Shown here one piece after another: positions 7,908 through 15,990 of a stretch of 24,403 nt of DNA. A program made the position numbers and the translations under genes. A model generated the notes under the pieces. The model saw only the letters and a program-made list of their open reading frames with translations. It was not told the origin of the DNA and did not search any database. This DNA is from RGIG4074 sp964459165 (GTDB lineage: Bacteria; Bacillota; Clostridia; Christensenellales; Borkfalkiaceae): NCBI GenBank assembly GCA_964459165.1, contig CAYWKM010000024.1, positions 1 through 24,403 on the forward strand. Direction: 5' to 3'. Positions within the stretch are counted from its first letter, which is position 1; each line of letters opens with the position of its first letter.

Positions 7908-8928
7908 GATTACGGTAGCCGTCGCTGTTTATAAGACCGAAAAATACTTGGAAAGGTGTATCGACAGCATTCTCCATCAAACCTTCAAGGATTTTGAATT
8001 GATTCTTATCGAAGACGGCTCTCCCGATCGTTGCGGTGAAATATGCGACGTTTACGCTGCGAAGGATCGTCGGATAAGGGTGATTCATCAGCGGAACAAG
8101 GGACTTTCCGCCGTAAGGAATCGAGCTTTGGACGAAGCTGTGGGAGAATATCTTGCGTATGTCGACAGCGACGATTTTTTAAACGAAAGATATCTTGAAA
8201 TTTTATACCGAGTGGCGATAAGGACAAACGCCGATATCACCATGTGCCATTACCTTCCGTTTGAATCGGAGGAGGAGCTCTTCATCGAGCGATATGACGC
8301 GGAAAAAGTTTCTTATTCGGTGATCGATCATATGACGGCTCTGAAAAATTTAACGACGTTTTCAGATAATAGCTATATAGATTACGTGGTCGCATGGAAT
8401 AAGCTTTACCGCCGTTCGATTTTTGAAGGCGTTCGCTATCCCGAAGGAAAGATTTACGAAGACGAGGCTGTCGCTCATCGTCTTATTGATCGATGCGATC
8501 AATTTGCCGTTGTGGAAGCCGTTCTGTATTATTATTTTCATAATCCGACCGGAATCATGAAATCCGAATTTAATCTTTCGCAGCTGCAAGCTCTGGAAAT
8601 CTATGAAGAGAAAATAGAGTTTTTCAAAGAAAAAAAAGGAATGGAGGAATTATTCCGTTCCGTCGTGGAGATGGGTTATCGGGTATATGACGCCAAATGG
8701 AAGGCGGTGAAAGCTTCAAAAAATTATTCCGACAAAGCAGCGGAGGTAGAAAAAAAATATATCGATTATTATTGTAAGTATAGAAAAGTATATAAACCTT
8801 CTTACGGCCGGTATTTCGATTTCTATTGTATGATGCATCCGAGATTGAAGAATTACTATCGCCTGAGAGCATCCATTGAAAAATACGGATTTGGCAGGTT
8901 TTTGCGCAGGTCGGTAAAAAAGAATTAA
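7897..8928 (+). CDS. GT2-family glycosyltransferase (GT-A fold)
   Basis: A cytoplasmic sugar transferase of 343 residues, the last gene of the export operon. The N-terminal nucleotide-sugar domain is clear: VAVYKTEKYLERCIDSILHQ at the start, EDGSPD (39-44), RNKGLSAVRN (66-75) and the metal-binding DSDD (90-93). A second acidic site with KIYEDE lies further on, where the catalytic base is expected. The C-terminal third is helical and rich in lysine and tyrosine, without membrane segments. Its start overlaps the GT10 gene by 11 bases, with GGGGGAG as ribosome site. Donor and acceptor cannot be read from sequence; context says it helps build the glycan exported by Wzm/Wzt. A strong terminator follows. 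Confidence 0.92.
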   Translation: MKAKITVAVAVYKTEKYLERCIDSILHQTFKDFELILIEDGSPDRCGEICDVYAAKDRRIRVIHQRNKGLSAVRNRALDEAVGEYLAYVDSDDFLNERYLEILYRVAIRTNADITMCHYLPFESEEELFIERYDAEKVSYSVIDHMTALKNLTTFSDNSYIDYVVAWNKLYRRSIFEGVRYPEGKIYEDEAVAHRLIDRCDQFAVVEAVLYYYFHNPTGIMKSEFNLSQLQALEIYEEKIEFFKEKKGMEELFRSVVEMGYRVYDAKWKAVKASKNYSDKAAEVEKKYIDYYCKYRKVYKPSYGRYFDFYCMMHPRLKNYYRLRASIEKYGFGRFLRRSVKKN

Positions 8929-8981
8929 AAGATCATTCTTTGATTTTGAGTTCGGAATTTTATTATTATCTTGAATAACGC

Positions 8982-9021
8982 TATGCGCCCCGACGTGACG
9001 ACGTCGGGGCGCATAAGTCTA
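8982..9021 (+). terminator. Strong terminator between convergent operons
   Basis: A perfect 15-pair stem, TATGCGCCCCGACGT (8982-8996) with ACGTCGGGGCGCATA (9001-9015), closes a GACG loop. A run of five T follows within ten bases on the plus strand. The minus strand has a poorer T tract, but the hairpin may also stop the converging operon. Confidence 0.8.
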
Positions 9022-9043
9022 TTTTTATATTCGATCTGTTCGC

Positions 9044-10357
9044 TTATTCGATTGCCTTTGAATCCCATTTTTTCTTTAAAACGGCGACGGTTTTTTTGAT
9101 CCATTTCGTCAATCGCATAGCGGCTTCGACGGCGAGCGCCCCTTCGAGAAGAATGAGACATAGGGCGGAGAGAATCTGATTGAACGAAATCGCGTTGGCG
9201 GGATAAATGAAGCCAAGAAAGACGGGTAAAAGGGGAATCGTCATCCATAAGGCATAGAGATAATCGATTCTCTTTTTTTCCTTGTCAAATATGAAAGCCA
9301 GGAGGGGAATCCATAGAAACATACCGGTGTAAGCGAAGCTTATGTTGGGGAATTGTATTATGGCGACGGTGACCGAAGCCAATATTTTCCAATTTTTGTC
9401 TGCCAACAGGGCGGAAATCAGGCAGATGACGAGGAATAGATAGGGAATGAAGGATTGAAGCGCTTTAATCAGAGTATTTGTTTTGTATAAAGTATGCCCG
9501 AAGGGGATAAAACAAATTTCGAGCGTGCTCGCAATCGAATAGTTATAGCCGTAATCCGTCAGCTCGTTTGAAAAATTCAAAAGGTAATATAAGAATCTCG
9601 GCAAATTCGACAGTCCCTTGTCAAAGAAGAAGAAGGGCAGTATCAGCAATATTACGGAATAAGCCGCGCATCGGAGAAACTCCGCTATTTTTTTATTTTT
9701 TAGCAGAACGACGGCGAAGAGCGCGGGGTAGAGCTTGATTCCCACGGCAATCGCAAGGCTGATATAGCTCAGCTCGCGAACGACCGCTTTCTCATGATCG
9801 AAAAAGACGAAGAAAGCGAGGGAGAAAAGCATCGCATAAATGATATAGTTGCCGCGTTCGATCTCAAAGATCATCGGCGCGCACAAAAAGAACGCGATGA
9901 CGACGATTATGGAGGCGATCTTATTCAGCTTCTTTTTCTTTAAAACGTAGATGAGTAAAGCGGCGGAAGCGGCGATAACTATGCCGTAAAAGAGACATAC
10001 GGAAACCACGGCGGCGGGCTGCTCGAGCATATTTTCGTATCCGTCGGAATAGTCTGCCATATGCGAAAAGATTTTGGCAAAGAGAAGAACGAGGGGAGGA
10101 TAGCTCGAAGTATCTCCAAAATAAGGGCTGTTATAGAAGACCATGTCGTTGACATGGAAAAAATCGGAAAAAACAATGTCGCGCGTCCTTTGGAAAAATC
10201 CGATTTCAAATATATAGCCGCTCGTAAGAAAAGAGGTCAACCATTGAGCGAGAAAGACGACGACGGAAACTGCGAGAAGCAGGAATATGAGAAAATTTAT
10301 TTTTTTATGCCTGTCAATAGCGGAAAACCGTTTGATTTTTTCCTTAAACGCATTCAT
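9044..10357 (-). CDS. GT87/DUF2029-type polytopic membrane glycosyltransferase
   Basis: A 437-residue membrane protein with about ten hydrophobic segments. Features match the GT87 (DUF2029) GT-C family, which uses lipid-phosphate sugars outside the membrane: an acidic first outer loop SDFFH (64-68), SYPPL (85-89), IERGN (166-170) and GIKLYP (206-211), the last two being the family's most telling motifs. The sugar and acceptor are unknown; known members are mannosyltransferases of actinobacteria. The ATG is backed by a strong AGGAGGAGG ten bases upstream. It overlaps the upstream surface-protein gene by 14 bases, so the two are co-transcribed and a functional link, such as glycosylation of that protein or its ligand, is possible but unproven. 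Confidence 0.8.
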   Translation of the reverse strand: MNAFKEKIKRFSAIDRHKKINFLIFLLLAVSVVVFLAQWLTSFLTSGYIFEIGFFQRTRDIVFSDFFHVNDMVFYNSPYFGDTSSYPPLVLLFAKIFSHMADYSDGYENMLEQPAAVVSVCLFYGIVIAASAALLIYVLKKKKLNKIASIIVVIAFFLCAPMIFEIERGNYIIYAMLFSLAFFVFFDHEKAVVRELSYISLAIAVGIKLYPALFAVVLLKNKKIAEFLRCAAYSVILLILPFFFFDKGLSNLPRFLYYLLNFSNELTDYGYNYSIASTLEICFIPFGHTLYKTNTLIKALQSFIPYLFLVICLISALLADKNWKILASVTVAIIQFPNISFAYTGMFLWIPLLAFIFDKEKKRIDYLYALWMTIPLLPVFLGFIYPANAISFNQILSALCLILLEGALAVEAAMRLTKWIKKTVAVLKKKWDSKAIE

Positions 10358-12161
10358 TTTTCTTTTTCCTCCTCCTCTGTACCCAAAGCGTGACGACGAT
10401 GATGAAGATAGAGACGATCAGCGCGCCGAACGCCAGAAAGCAAAAAGCATATGCGTCGAACATGATGCGAGTATGGGTAAATAACATTTCGACGGTATTC
10501 GCATATTCGTGCGTGTTGCATACGATCAGAAAAGGGAGATCGATTCCGCTTTGAAACGCTACGTAAGGCAAGTGATTATTAACGTTTTGGATAAACTCTT
10601 CTGTATCGAAGGTATCATCTTCAAGATAATAGCTTTCCTCCAATTCTCCGTTAAAATATTTATCTATCACGATATTTTTATAGTTCGTGTAACAGTACTT
10701 CACGCTCAACGCGTTATAGCTGACAATAGGGAGGGATTCTTCGTCGTTATGATACCAACAGCCGACGATATAGCCTTGGAAGTTGTCGGCAATGCCGCCC
10801 GAACGCATTCCCTTAACGGTTGCCGTCGAATAGCAGTTTACGATCATCGCCCCGTCGGAGGCGGAATGGCTTGCAAATGATCCCGCGCAATTTCCTTCGA
10901 TGATTCCTCCGTCGAGAATCATATTGACGGCTGTTCCGCCGAGCTGTCCGAAAAAGGCGTTGTTTCTTCCTCCCAGCTCCGTATCGATGCAGATGTTGCT
11001 TATTTTATATCCGCCGCCGTCGTAGGTTCCGAAAAAGTAGTTTCCCTCGTTGAAAATTCCTACGGGAATAAAGGAAATATCTTTTAAATCGATGTCCCGC
11101 GTTTGCTTCAAATATTGATTGCGGAAAGAGGCTCCTTCGTTGACGACGATGGAAAAGGTAACCAAATCGGAAATATCGTTTATTTGATACGGGAAATATT
11201 TTGTTCCCTTTCCCTCGAAATAGGAAACGACTTTGTCGTCGTTTTTCTCGAAAGAGATCGTATCGTTTTCATATACGTAATTTGCCGCAACCGCTTTTAT
11301 GCAATAATATTGATAGAAGCGATCGATGTTTTCGTTCAGCGTATCGCATAATTTTTTCAATCCGACGGTCGAAAGGACCTTTTCTTTGTTATCCTCTACC
11401 GTTTCGTAAACGCTCTCGTCTTCCGACGTAATCGATCCGGCGCTCGCGCAGGTGGCGATTGTTTTCGCCGAATAGGAACAGAGAGGAATGTAATTTCCGT
11501 TTTCGTCGTAACAGAGAGATACCGAGTTGAGGATCATTCCGCCGGAAAAGTTATCGGCGATGCCGCCCGCTCGGTATCCGTGGACGTATGCCTTTGAATA
11601 GCAGTTTACGATCATTGCGCCTTCTCCTCCCGTATGACTGGCGATAGAGCCGACGCAGCTTCCTTCGATATCTCCGCTTTCGACGCCGAGGCTGTATACC
11701 TTTCCGAGGAGCAAACCGAAAAGCCCGTTGTTATAGCTGCCCAAATGTTCTCCATAGATTTTCAGGTTGCTTATGGTATGTCCGCCGCCTAAGTAGGTGC
11801 CTTCAAAGTAATGGTCCGTCCCGAACGCGCCGATAGGGGTAAAATTTTCTACGGAAGATAAATCGATATCGGCAATTTGTTTGATAAAGCTTCCGCTGTA
11901 TGAATTTCCCGCGTTGACGTCTTCGGAAAAGGCGACGAGATCCTCCGCCGTCTTTATGATATAGGGCGTCGTCGGAGATCCGGTTCCTTTCGTAAAAGAG
12001 CAGGGGAGTTCGGCGGAAGCTTCTTTTTCATTGGAAAGATCTTCTTCGGCGGATGTTTTTAACAAAGCGACGTTGCACCCCGCCAAAATAATCGCCGAAA
12101 TGATAAATATTGATAATCTTTTTGTAAATCTGTGATTTCTTCTTATTGTTTTTTCGCGCAT
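10344..12161 (-). CDS. Surface-anchored protein with duplicated GLUG-like beta-helix region
   Basis: A 605-residue exported protein of unknown function. The N-terminus is a basic stretch plus hydrophobic segment ending in LAGC (C29), which fits a lipoprotein signal. A C-terminal hydrophobic segment (about 569-594) followed by RRRKKK suggests a second membrane anchor. The middle holds two long repeats (about 58-245 and 317-500). Each begins with a GTG/GKGT...PY opening, then DIDL...PVG or PIG, then F.GTY.GGG..ISN, then GAMIVNCYS and AGGIADNF or SGGIADNF. These resemble GLUG-type repeats of bacterial surface adhesins. It has its own promoter and leads a two-gene operon with the GT87 enzyme. There is no clear ribosome site before the ATG. 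A role in binding or in presenting glycan is only a guess. Confidence 0.75.
   Translation of the reverse strand: MREKTIRRNHRFTKRLSIFIISAIILAGCNVALLKTSAEEDLSNEKEASAELPCSFTKGTGSPTTPYIIKTAEDLVAFSEDVNAGNSYSGSFIKQIADIDLSSVENFTPIGAFGTDHYFEGTYLGGGHTISNLKIYGEHLGSYNNGLFGLLLGKVYSLGVESGDIEGSCVGSIASHTGGEGAMIVNCYSKAYVHGYRAGGIADNFSGGMILNSVSLCYDENGNYIPLCSYSAKTIATCASAGSITSEDESVYETVEDNKEKVLSTVGLKKLCDTLNENIDRFYQYYCIKAVAANYVYENDTISFEKNDDKVVSYFEGKGTKYFPYQINDISDLVTFSIVVNEGASFRNQYLKQTRDIDLKDISFIPVGIFNEGNYFFGTYDGGGYKISNICIDTELGGRNNAFFGQLGGTAVNMILDGGIIEGNCAGSFASHSASDGAMIVNCYSTATVKGMRSGGIADNFQGYIVGCWYHNDEESLPIVSYNALSVKYCYTNYKNIVIDKYFNGELEESYYLEDDTFDTEEFIQNVNNHLPYVAFQSGIDLPFLIVCNTHEYANTVEMLFTHTRIMFDAYAFCFLAFGALIVSIFIIVVTLWVQRRRKKKNECV
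10662..11990 (-). repeat. Internal duplication inside the surface-protein gene
   Basis: The two halves of the ectodomain (residues about 58-245 and 317-500) align by eye along their length with shared motifs GAMIVNCYS and GGIADNF. The duplication is diverged at the protein level, so it is old rather than a recent DNA repeat. Confidence 0.75.
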
Positions 12162-12194
12162 AACATACCGTTCATATGATTTTCTATCTATTTT

Positions 12195-12223
12195 ATTATA
12201 TCCTTTTTTCTTTCAAAAGTCAA
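12195..12223 (-). promoter_or_regulatory. Promoter of the surface protein-GT87 operon
   Basis: On the minus strand, -35 TTGACT (12223-12218) and a perfect -10 TATAAT (12200-12195) are 17 bases apart. Transcription would begin near 12188, about 27 bases before the ATG. It is divergent from the typA promoter. Confidence 0.75.
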
Positions 12224-12312
12224 TAGCGTGCATGAACATAAGGGAAAAAAGTGAAAGAAAGGGATATATTTTATAAAAATCTTTTTAATTTTTGAAATTT
12301 CCTTTATTTTTC

Positions 12313-12341
12313 TTGATAAATAACGAAAAAAGGTTTAAAAT
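12313..12341 (+). promoter_or_regulatory. Promoter of typA
   Basis: The -35 TTGATA (12313-12318) and -10 TAAAAT (12336-12341) are spaced by 17 bases. The leader is about 47 bases and contains AAGGAGA at 12380-12386. Confidence 0.7.
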
Positions 12342-12394
12342 ATCTAAGTTCAAAAGGTATTTTATAATTTTGTTACAGGAAGGAGAACAGAATA

Positions 12395-14242
12395 GTGATC
12401 AGAGAAGATTTACGTAATATTGCCATTATCGCTCACGTCGACCACGGTAAGACGACTTTGGTCAATCAAATGCTTATACAAGGCGGTATCTTTCGCTCCA
12501 ATGAGACCGTTCAGGACAGAGTAATGGATTCCAATGATCTCGAACGCGAGCGCGGAATTACCATACTCGCGAAAAATACGTCCATGCACTATAACGGCGT
12601 CAAGATAAACGTAATAGACACGCCGGGACACGCCGATTTTTCGGGCGAGGTGGAACGCGTCTTGAAAATGGTCAACGGCGCGCTTATTCTCGTGGATGCG
12701 GCGGAAGGCCCTTTGCCTCAGACGCGTTTCGTCATGCAAAAAGCTCTCGAACTCAATCTAAAGCTTATCATCGTTATCAATAAGGTGGATCGCCCCGACG
12801 CGAGGATCTCGGAGGTTGTCGACGAAACCCTCGAACTCATGATGGATCTCAACGCAACCGACGAACAGCTCGACAGTCCGATCGTATATTGTTGCGGCAG
12901 AGACGGCTCTTCCTCGCTCGACGCCGACATTTCCACCCAACAATCCACTCTCGAACCTTTGTTTAAAACGATCGTCGAACATATCCCTCCCATGGAAGCG
13001 GATACGGAGGGAAGTTTGCAGCTTCTCGTTTCCTGTATCGATTATAACGACTTTGTCGGACGTATCGGCGTGGGCAGGATTGAAAGGGGAACGGCGAGGG
13101 TAAACCAGAACGTCACGATCTGTAATTTCAACCGCAAAGAGATGAAAATCAACGCGAAGCTTTCCAATCTGTATCAAATCGAGGGACTCGGAAAGACGCC
13201 CGTACAGGAGGCGAAGGCCGGCGATATCGTCATATTTTCCGGCATAGAGGGAATTAATATCGGAGATACCGTGTGCGCGTTTGAAACGGTCGACCCCGTC
13301 GAATTTGTCAGGATCGAAGATCCGACGGTTGAAATGACTTTTTCCGTAAACGACAGTCCCTTTGCCGGGAGAGAGGGAAAATTCGTTACTACCAGGCAGC
13401 TTCGCGATCGGTTGTATAGGGAGCTTTTGCGCGACGTTTCCCTTCGCGTTTCCGATACCGAGAGCGCGGACGCTTTCCGCGTTTGCGGCAGAGGAGAAAT
13501 GCACCTCTCCATTCTCATCGAGACGATGAGACGGGAAGGCTATGAATTTCAGGTTTCTACGCCGAAGGTTCTTTATAAAGAAATCAACGGAAGAATTTAT
13601 GAACCTATCGATCGGCTGGTCGTCGACGTTCCCGCCGATATGACGGGACCCGTTTATTCGTCTATGGGAGTAAGAAAGGGCGAACTTGTTCATACGGCGG
13701 CCATGGGGAGCAGGATGCGTCTCGAATTTGACATTCCCGCACGGGGTCTGTTCGGATTTAAGAGCGAGTTCCTTACCGCCACCAAGGGACAGGGCGTCAT
13801 GAACGCTATCTTTCTCGATTACGGACCCTATAAAGGGGACATCGAAAGAAGAAGCGCGGGGTCCTTGGTCGCTTTTGAAACGGGTGAAGCGGTAACTTAC
13901 GGATTGTTTAACGCACAGGGCAGGGGGAATCTCTTTATCGGTCCGGGGACGGAAGTCTACGAAGGGATGGTTGTCGGTTTCAGCCCCAAGGGCGAAGACG
14001 TCAACGTGAACGTTTGCAAGACGAAGCATCTCACCAATACGCGGTCTTCGAGCAGCGACGAAGCGTTGAAGTTGATTCCGCTGACGAAGCTCAGCTTGGA
14101 AGAAAGTCTTGAATTTATCGACGACGACGAGCTTTTGGAGGTTACGCCCGAATCCTTACGAATCAGGAAGAGAATTTTGAACGGCGAACTCCGAGCAAAA
14201 GCGGCTTTCAGAGAAAAGATGAAGCTTTCGGAAAACAGATAA
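12395..14242 (+). CDS. typA: Translational GTPase TypA/BipA
   Basis: A ribosome-binding GTPase of the EF-G/LepA group that aids ribosome assembly and stress or cold growth. The 615-residue length fits the family. G1 AHVDHGKT is at 13-20, RERGIT at 51-56, G3 DTPGHADF at 75-82 and G4 NKVD at 129-132. Domains resembling EF-G II, III and V follow, and the TypA-specific C-terminal region includes the typical NARGRG-like stretch, here NAQGRG. The start is GTG at 12395, chosen because AAGGAGA precedes it by eight bases and the protein begins MIREDLRNIAIIAHVDHGKT as in relatives. It has its own promoter and a downstream hairpin, so it is probably a single-gene unit. Its terminator doubles as part of the next promoter. 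Confidence 0.97.
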   Translation: MIREDLRNIAIIAHVDHGKTTLVNQMLIQGGIFRSNETVQDRVMDSNDLERERGITILAKNTSMHYNGVKINVIDTPGHADFSGEVERVLKMVNGALILVDAAEGPLPQTRFVMQKALELNLKLIIVINKVDRPDARISEVVDETLELMMDLNATDEQLDSPIVYCCGRDGSSSLDADISTQQSTLEPLFKTIVEHIPPMEADTEGSLQLLVSCIDYNDFVGRIGVGRIERGTARVNQNVTICNFNRKEMKINAKLSNLYQIEGLGKTPVQEAKAGDIVIFSGIEGINIGDTVCAFETVDPVEFVRIEDPTVEMTFSVNDSPFAGREGKFVTTRQLRDRLYRELLRDVSLRVSDTESADAFRVCGRGEMHLSILIETMRREGYEFQVSTPKVLYKEINGRIYEPIDRLVVDVPADMTGPVYSSMGVRKGELVHTAAMGSRMRLEFDIPARGLFGFKSEFLTATKGQGVMNAIFLDYGPYKGDIERRSAGSLVAFETGEAVTYGLFNAQGRGNLFIGPGTEVYEGMVVGFSPKGEDVNVNVCKTKHLTNTRSSSSDEALKLIPLTKLSLEESLEFIDDDELLEVTPESLRIRKRILNGELRAKAAFREKMKLSENR

Positions 14243-14251
14243 ATTTTTCCG

Positions 14252-14280
14252 CCGATCCTCATATTCGGGGGATCGGTTTT
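14252..14280 (+). terminator. Hairpin terminator of typA
   Basis: Arms CCGATCC (14252-14258) and GGATCGG (14270-14276) close an 11-base loop and are followed by only four T. The loop contains the -35-like box of the next promoter. Confidence 0.6.
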
Positions 14281-14288
14281 CATATGTT
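14259..14288 (+). promoter_or_regulatory. Sigma-E-like sporulation promoter of yabP-yabQ
   Basis: TCATATT (14259-14265) and CATATGTT (14281-14288) are 15 bases apart. These resemble the Bacillus sigma-E boxes (KMATATT and CATACAHT, spacing 13-15). The downstream genes belong to the sigma-E regulon in B. subtilis, which supports the call. The start would fall at about 14294-14296. Confidence 0.5.
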
Positions 14289-14293
14289 AAGAT

Positions 14294-14548
14294 ATGCAGG
14301 AAAATACGTTGAATCATAGTTTAAGCATCGAACAAAGGAAAAGCGTCAAGGTCACGGGAGTCACGGCGGTCAATGCGTTTTCGTCTACGCAGATATCGAT
14401 CGAATTGCAGTCGACGAAGCTTATCATTAACGGAAGCGATCTGAAAATATCCGATTTTTCCAAAGAGAACGGAACCTTTTCGGCTTCCGGGGAAATTTCA
14501 GGAGTACGTTATTCGTGCGGTTCGTCAAGGCTTAAATTGTTTAAGTGA
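14294..14548 (+). CDS. yabP: Sporulation protein YabP
   Basis: An 84-residue soluble, beta-rich protein of the YabP/YqfC family, made in the mother cell during endospore formation. The pattern SLSIEQRKSVKVTGVTAVNAFSS followed by ISIELQSTKLIINGSDLKI is what the family shows, and gene order yabP-yabQ-divIC matches B. subtilis, which makes the call strong despite the short length. Its molecular role is not well defined. The ATG at 14294 has no ribosome site and sits at the predicted transcription start, so the message may be leaderless. The ATG at 14284 is out of frame. The gene overlaps yabQ by four bases (GTGA). Confidence 0.88.
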   Translation: MQENTLNHSLSIEQRKSVKVTGVTAVNAFSSTQISIELQSTKLIINGSDLKISDFSKENGTFSASGEISGVRYSCGSSRLKLFK

Positions 14549-14874
14549 ATCAGCTCGTTGTCTTCGCCGAATGTCTCGCTTGCGGAATAATAAACGGTTT
14601 TCTTTTCGACGTTTTGCATATTCCGGTCGTTTTCTTTCAAAAAATAAAGTTTTTGTCGGATATCCTATGTTTTTTCGTCCTCTTTGTCCTTTATCTGTCG
14701 TTGTCGGTTCGTTTTCTTTTTCCCGATTTTCGGCTGTATATGTTCGTCGGAATTTTAATCGGATGGGGGATCTATATAAAAAGTTTCCATAGAACGCTTG
14801 ATTTTTTATGCAAAAGCGTATATAATAAGATAAATAATTATATTCACCGGGAACATAAAAAACATGACAGATGA
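14545..14874 (+). CDS. yabQ: Spore cortex biosynthesis protein YabQ
   Basis: A 109-residue membrane protein of the YabQ family; in B. subtilis it is needed to form the spore cortex and sits around the forespore. Three to four hydrophobic segments cover about residues 3-80, ending in a basic tail with NNYIHREHKKHDR. The family pattern of a short acidic-cysteine first helix (FAECLACGIINGFLFD) is visible. The start is GTG at 14545 inside the GTGA overlap with yabP, so translation is probably coupled, as no ribosome site is seen. The 3' end carries a vegetative-type promoter and overlaps divIC by 11 bases. Confidence 0.85.
   Translation: MNQLVVFAECLACGIINGFLFDVLHIPVVFFQKIKFLSDILCFFVLFVLYLSLSVRFLFPDFRLYMFVGILIGWGIYIKSFHRTLDFLCKSVYNKINNYIHREHKKHDR
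14798..14826 (+). promoter_or_regulatory. Internal vegetative-type promoter for divIC
   Basis: TTGATT (14798-14803) and a perfect TATAAT (14821-14826) are spaced by 17 bases inside the end of yabQ. The predicted start near 14833 is 31 bases before the divIC ATG. Confidence 0.6.
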
Positions 14875-15133
14875 AAAAAAGAAAAACTTAGTGATTTCTC
14901 TTACGACGGTCGGCGTGCTTTTTGTGACCTTTCTGCTCGGAGTGATTGTTTATCAATTTATCTCGATTCACGTGGTGAAAAAGAGAATTCAAGAATATCA
15001 GGAGCAAATCGTTTATTATCAGACTGTCATCGAACAGTCGGCGTACGATTTAGAGTATTACCGTTCCGAATATTACCTCGAACAGATGGCGAGAGCCTAT
15101 GGGTACATTTATCCGGAGGATAAAAACCAATGA
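14864..15133 (+). CDS. divIC: Cell-division protein of the DivIC/FtsB family
   Basis: An 89-residue bitopic septum protein that works with FtsL and DivIB in the divisome. A short cytosolic head is followed by one membrane segment (about 11-35), a coiled coil (about 36-62, rich in Glu, Gln and Tyr) and the family's C-terminal EYYLEQMARAYGYIYP segment, which matches the conserved xxxExxARexlgyv ending. Gene order after yabQ is as in B. subtilis. The ATG at 14864 has only a weak ribosome site. The stop overlaps the next start (ATGA). It probably runs from the internal promoter in yabQ, independent of sporulation. Confidence 0.88.
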   Translation: MTDEKKKNLVISLTTVGVLFVTFLLGVIVYQFISIHVVKKRIQEYQEQIVYYQTVIEQSAYDLEYYRSEYYLEQMARAYGYIYPEDKNQ

Positions 15134-15990
15134 AGTTTTCTGTAATCGATATCGGCTCCAATTCCGTCCGTCTGATGATTATGTCGGACGGAAAATCATT
15201 GTTGAAGACGCTCGATACGACGCGTCTCGGCGAAAGGATCGCCGTCAACGGATTTCTTCTCGACGAAGCGATGAAAAGGACTTTTCTCGCGATCAAGCGC
15301 TTTACGACCCTTTCTGCGGAATACGACGTTGAAAACATTTATGCGTTCGCTACGGCGGCGGTTAGAAGCGCGTCCAACGGGGAGATCTTTATCGATAGGG
15401 TAAAAAAAGAATGCGGGATCGGCGTGGAAGTCATATCCGGAGAGGAGGAAGCCGTGATCGGGCTAAACGGCGCAGTCGGAAAAAACGACGGCGGCGTTCT
15501 TGACGTAGGCGGCGGGAGCAGCGAGCTTATTTTTAGAAAAGACGGTCAGGTCGTCTATCGGAAATCCTTGGATATAGGCGCCGTTCGTCTTTTCGATCTA
15601 TGCGGAAGAGACAGGGAAAAATTGCTCTCCGTCATAGAGGAAAGAATCGGAGAATACGGCGAGGTCGCGATTCCCGTCGATCTGTACGGAATCGGCGGAA
15701 CGGCGACGTCGCTGGCTGCCGTAAAATTAAAACTGAAGGATTACGATCCCGAAAAGGTAAACGGATGTGTTTTACATTCGGAAGAAGTCGGAAAAATTGC
15801 GGACAACCTTTTAACGCTATCCGTAAAAGAGATAACGGAAAAATATTGTCTCAACGAAAAAAGGGCCGAGATAATAGCCGGCGGAGCCATGCTCGTTTAC
15901 AGAATTATGAAAAAAATCGACGCAAAAAAAATAATCGTGAGCGAAAGCGATAATCTTGAAGGTTATGCGGCGGCAAAGGGATTGATATGA
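15130..15990 (+). CDS. Ppx/GppA-family exopolyphosphatase
   Basis: A 286-residue member of the ASKHA fold that releases phosphate from polyphosphate or hydrolyses pppGpp. Phosphate-binding loop 1 is VIDIGSNSVRL (5-15), the ISGEEEA motif (102-108) contains the likely catalytic Glu, loop 2 is LDVGGGSSEL (124-133), and the adenosine-type motif is YGIGGTATSLAA. It is the short form without the C-terminal HD domain of longer bacterial enzymes. Substrate choice cannot be settled from sequence. The start is ATG at 15130 overlapping divIC by four bases, with GGAGGA before it. It overlaps the next gene by four bases as well. Confidence 0.9.
   Translation: MKFSVIDIGSNSVRLMIMSDGKSLLKTLDTTRLGERIAVNGFLLDEAMKRTFLAIKRFTTLSAEYDVENIYAFATAAVRSASNGEIFIDRVKKECGIGVEVISGEEEAVIGLNGAVGKNDGGVLDVGGGSSELIFRKDGQVVYRKSLDIGAVRLFDLCGRDREKLLSVIEERIGEYGEVAIPVDLYGIGGTATSLAAVKLKLKDYDPEKVNGCVLHSEEVGKIADNLLTLSVKEITEKYCLNEKRAEIIAGGAMLVYRIMKKIDAKKIIVSESDNLEGYAAAKGLI

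Noticed and set aside
12758..14029. A 423-codon open frame on the minus strand across typA
   Set aside because: It lies antisense to the typA coding region, shows no recognisable domain and has no promoter.
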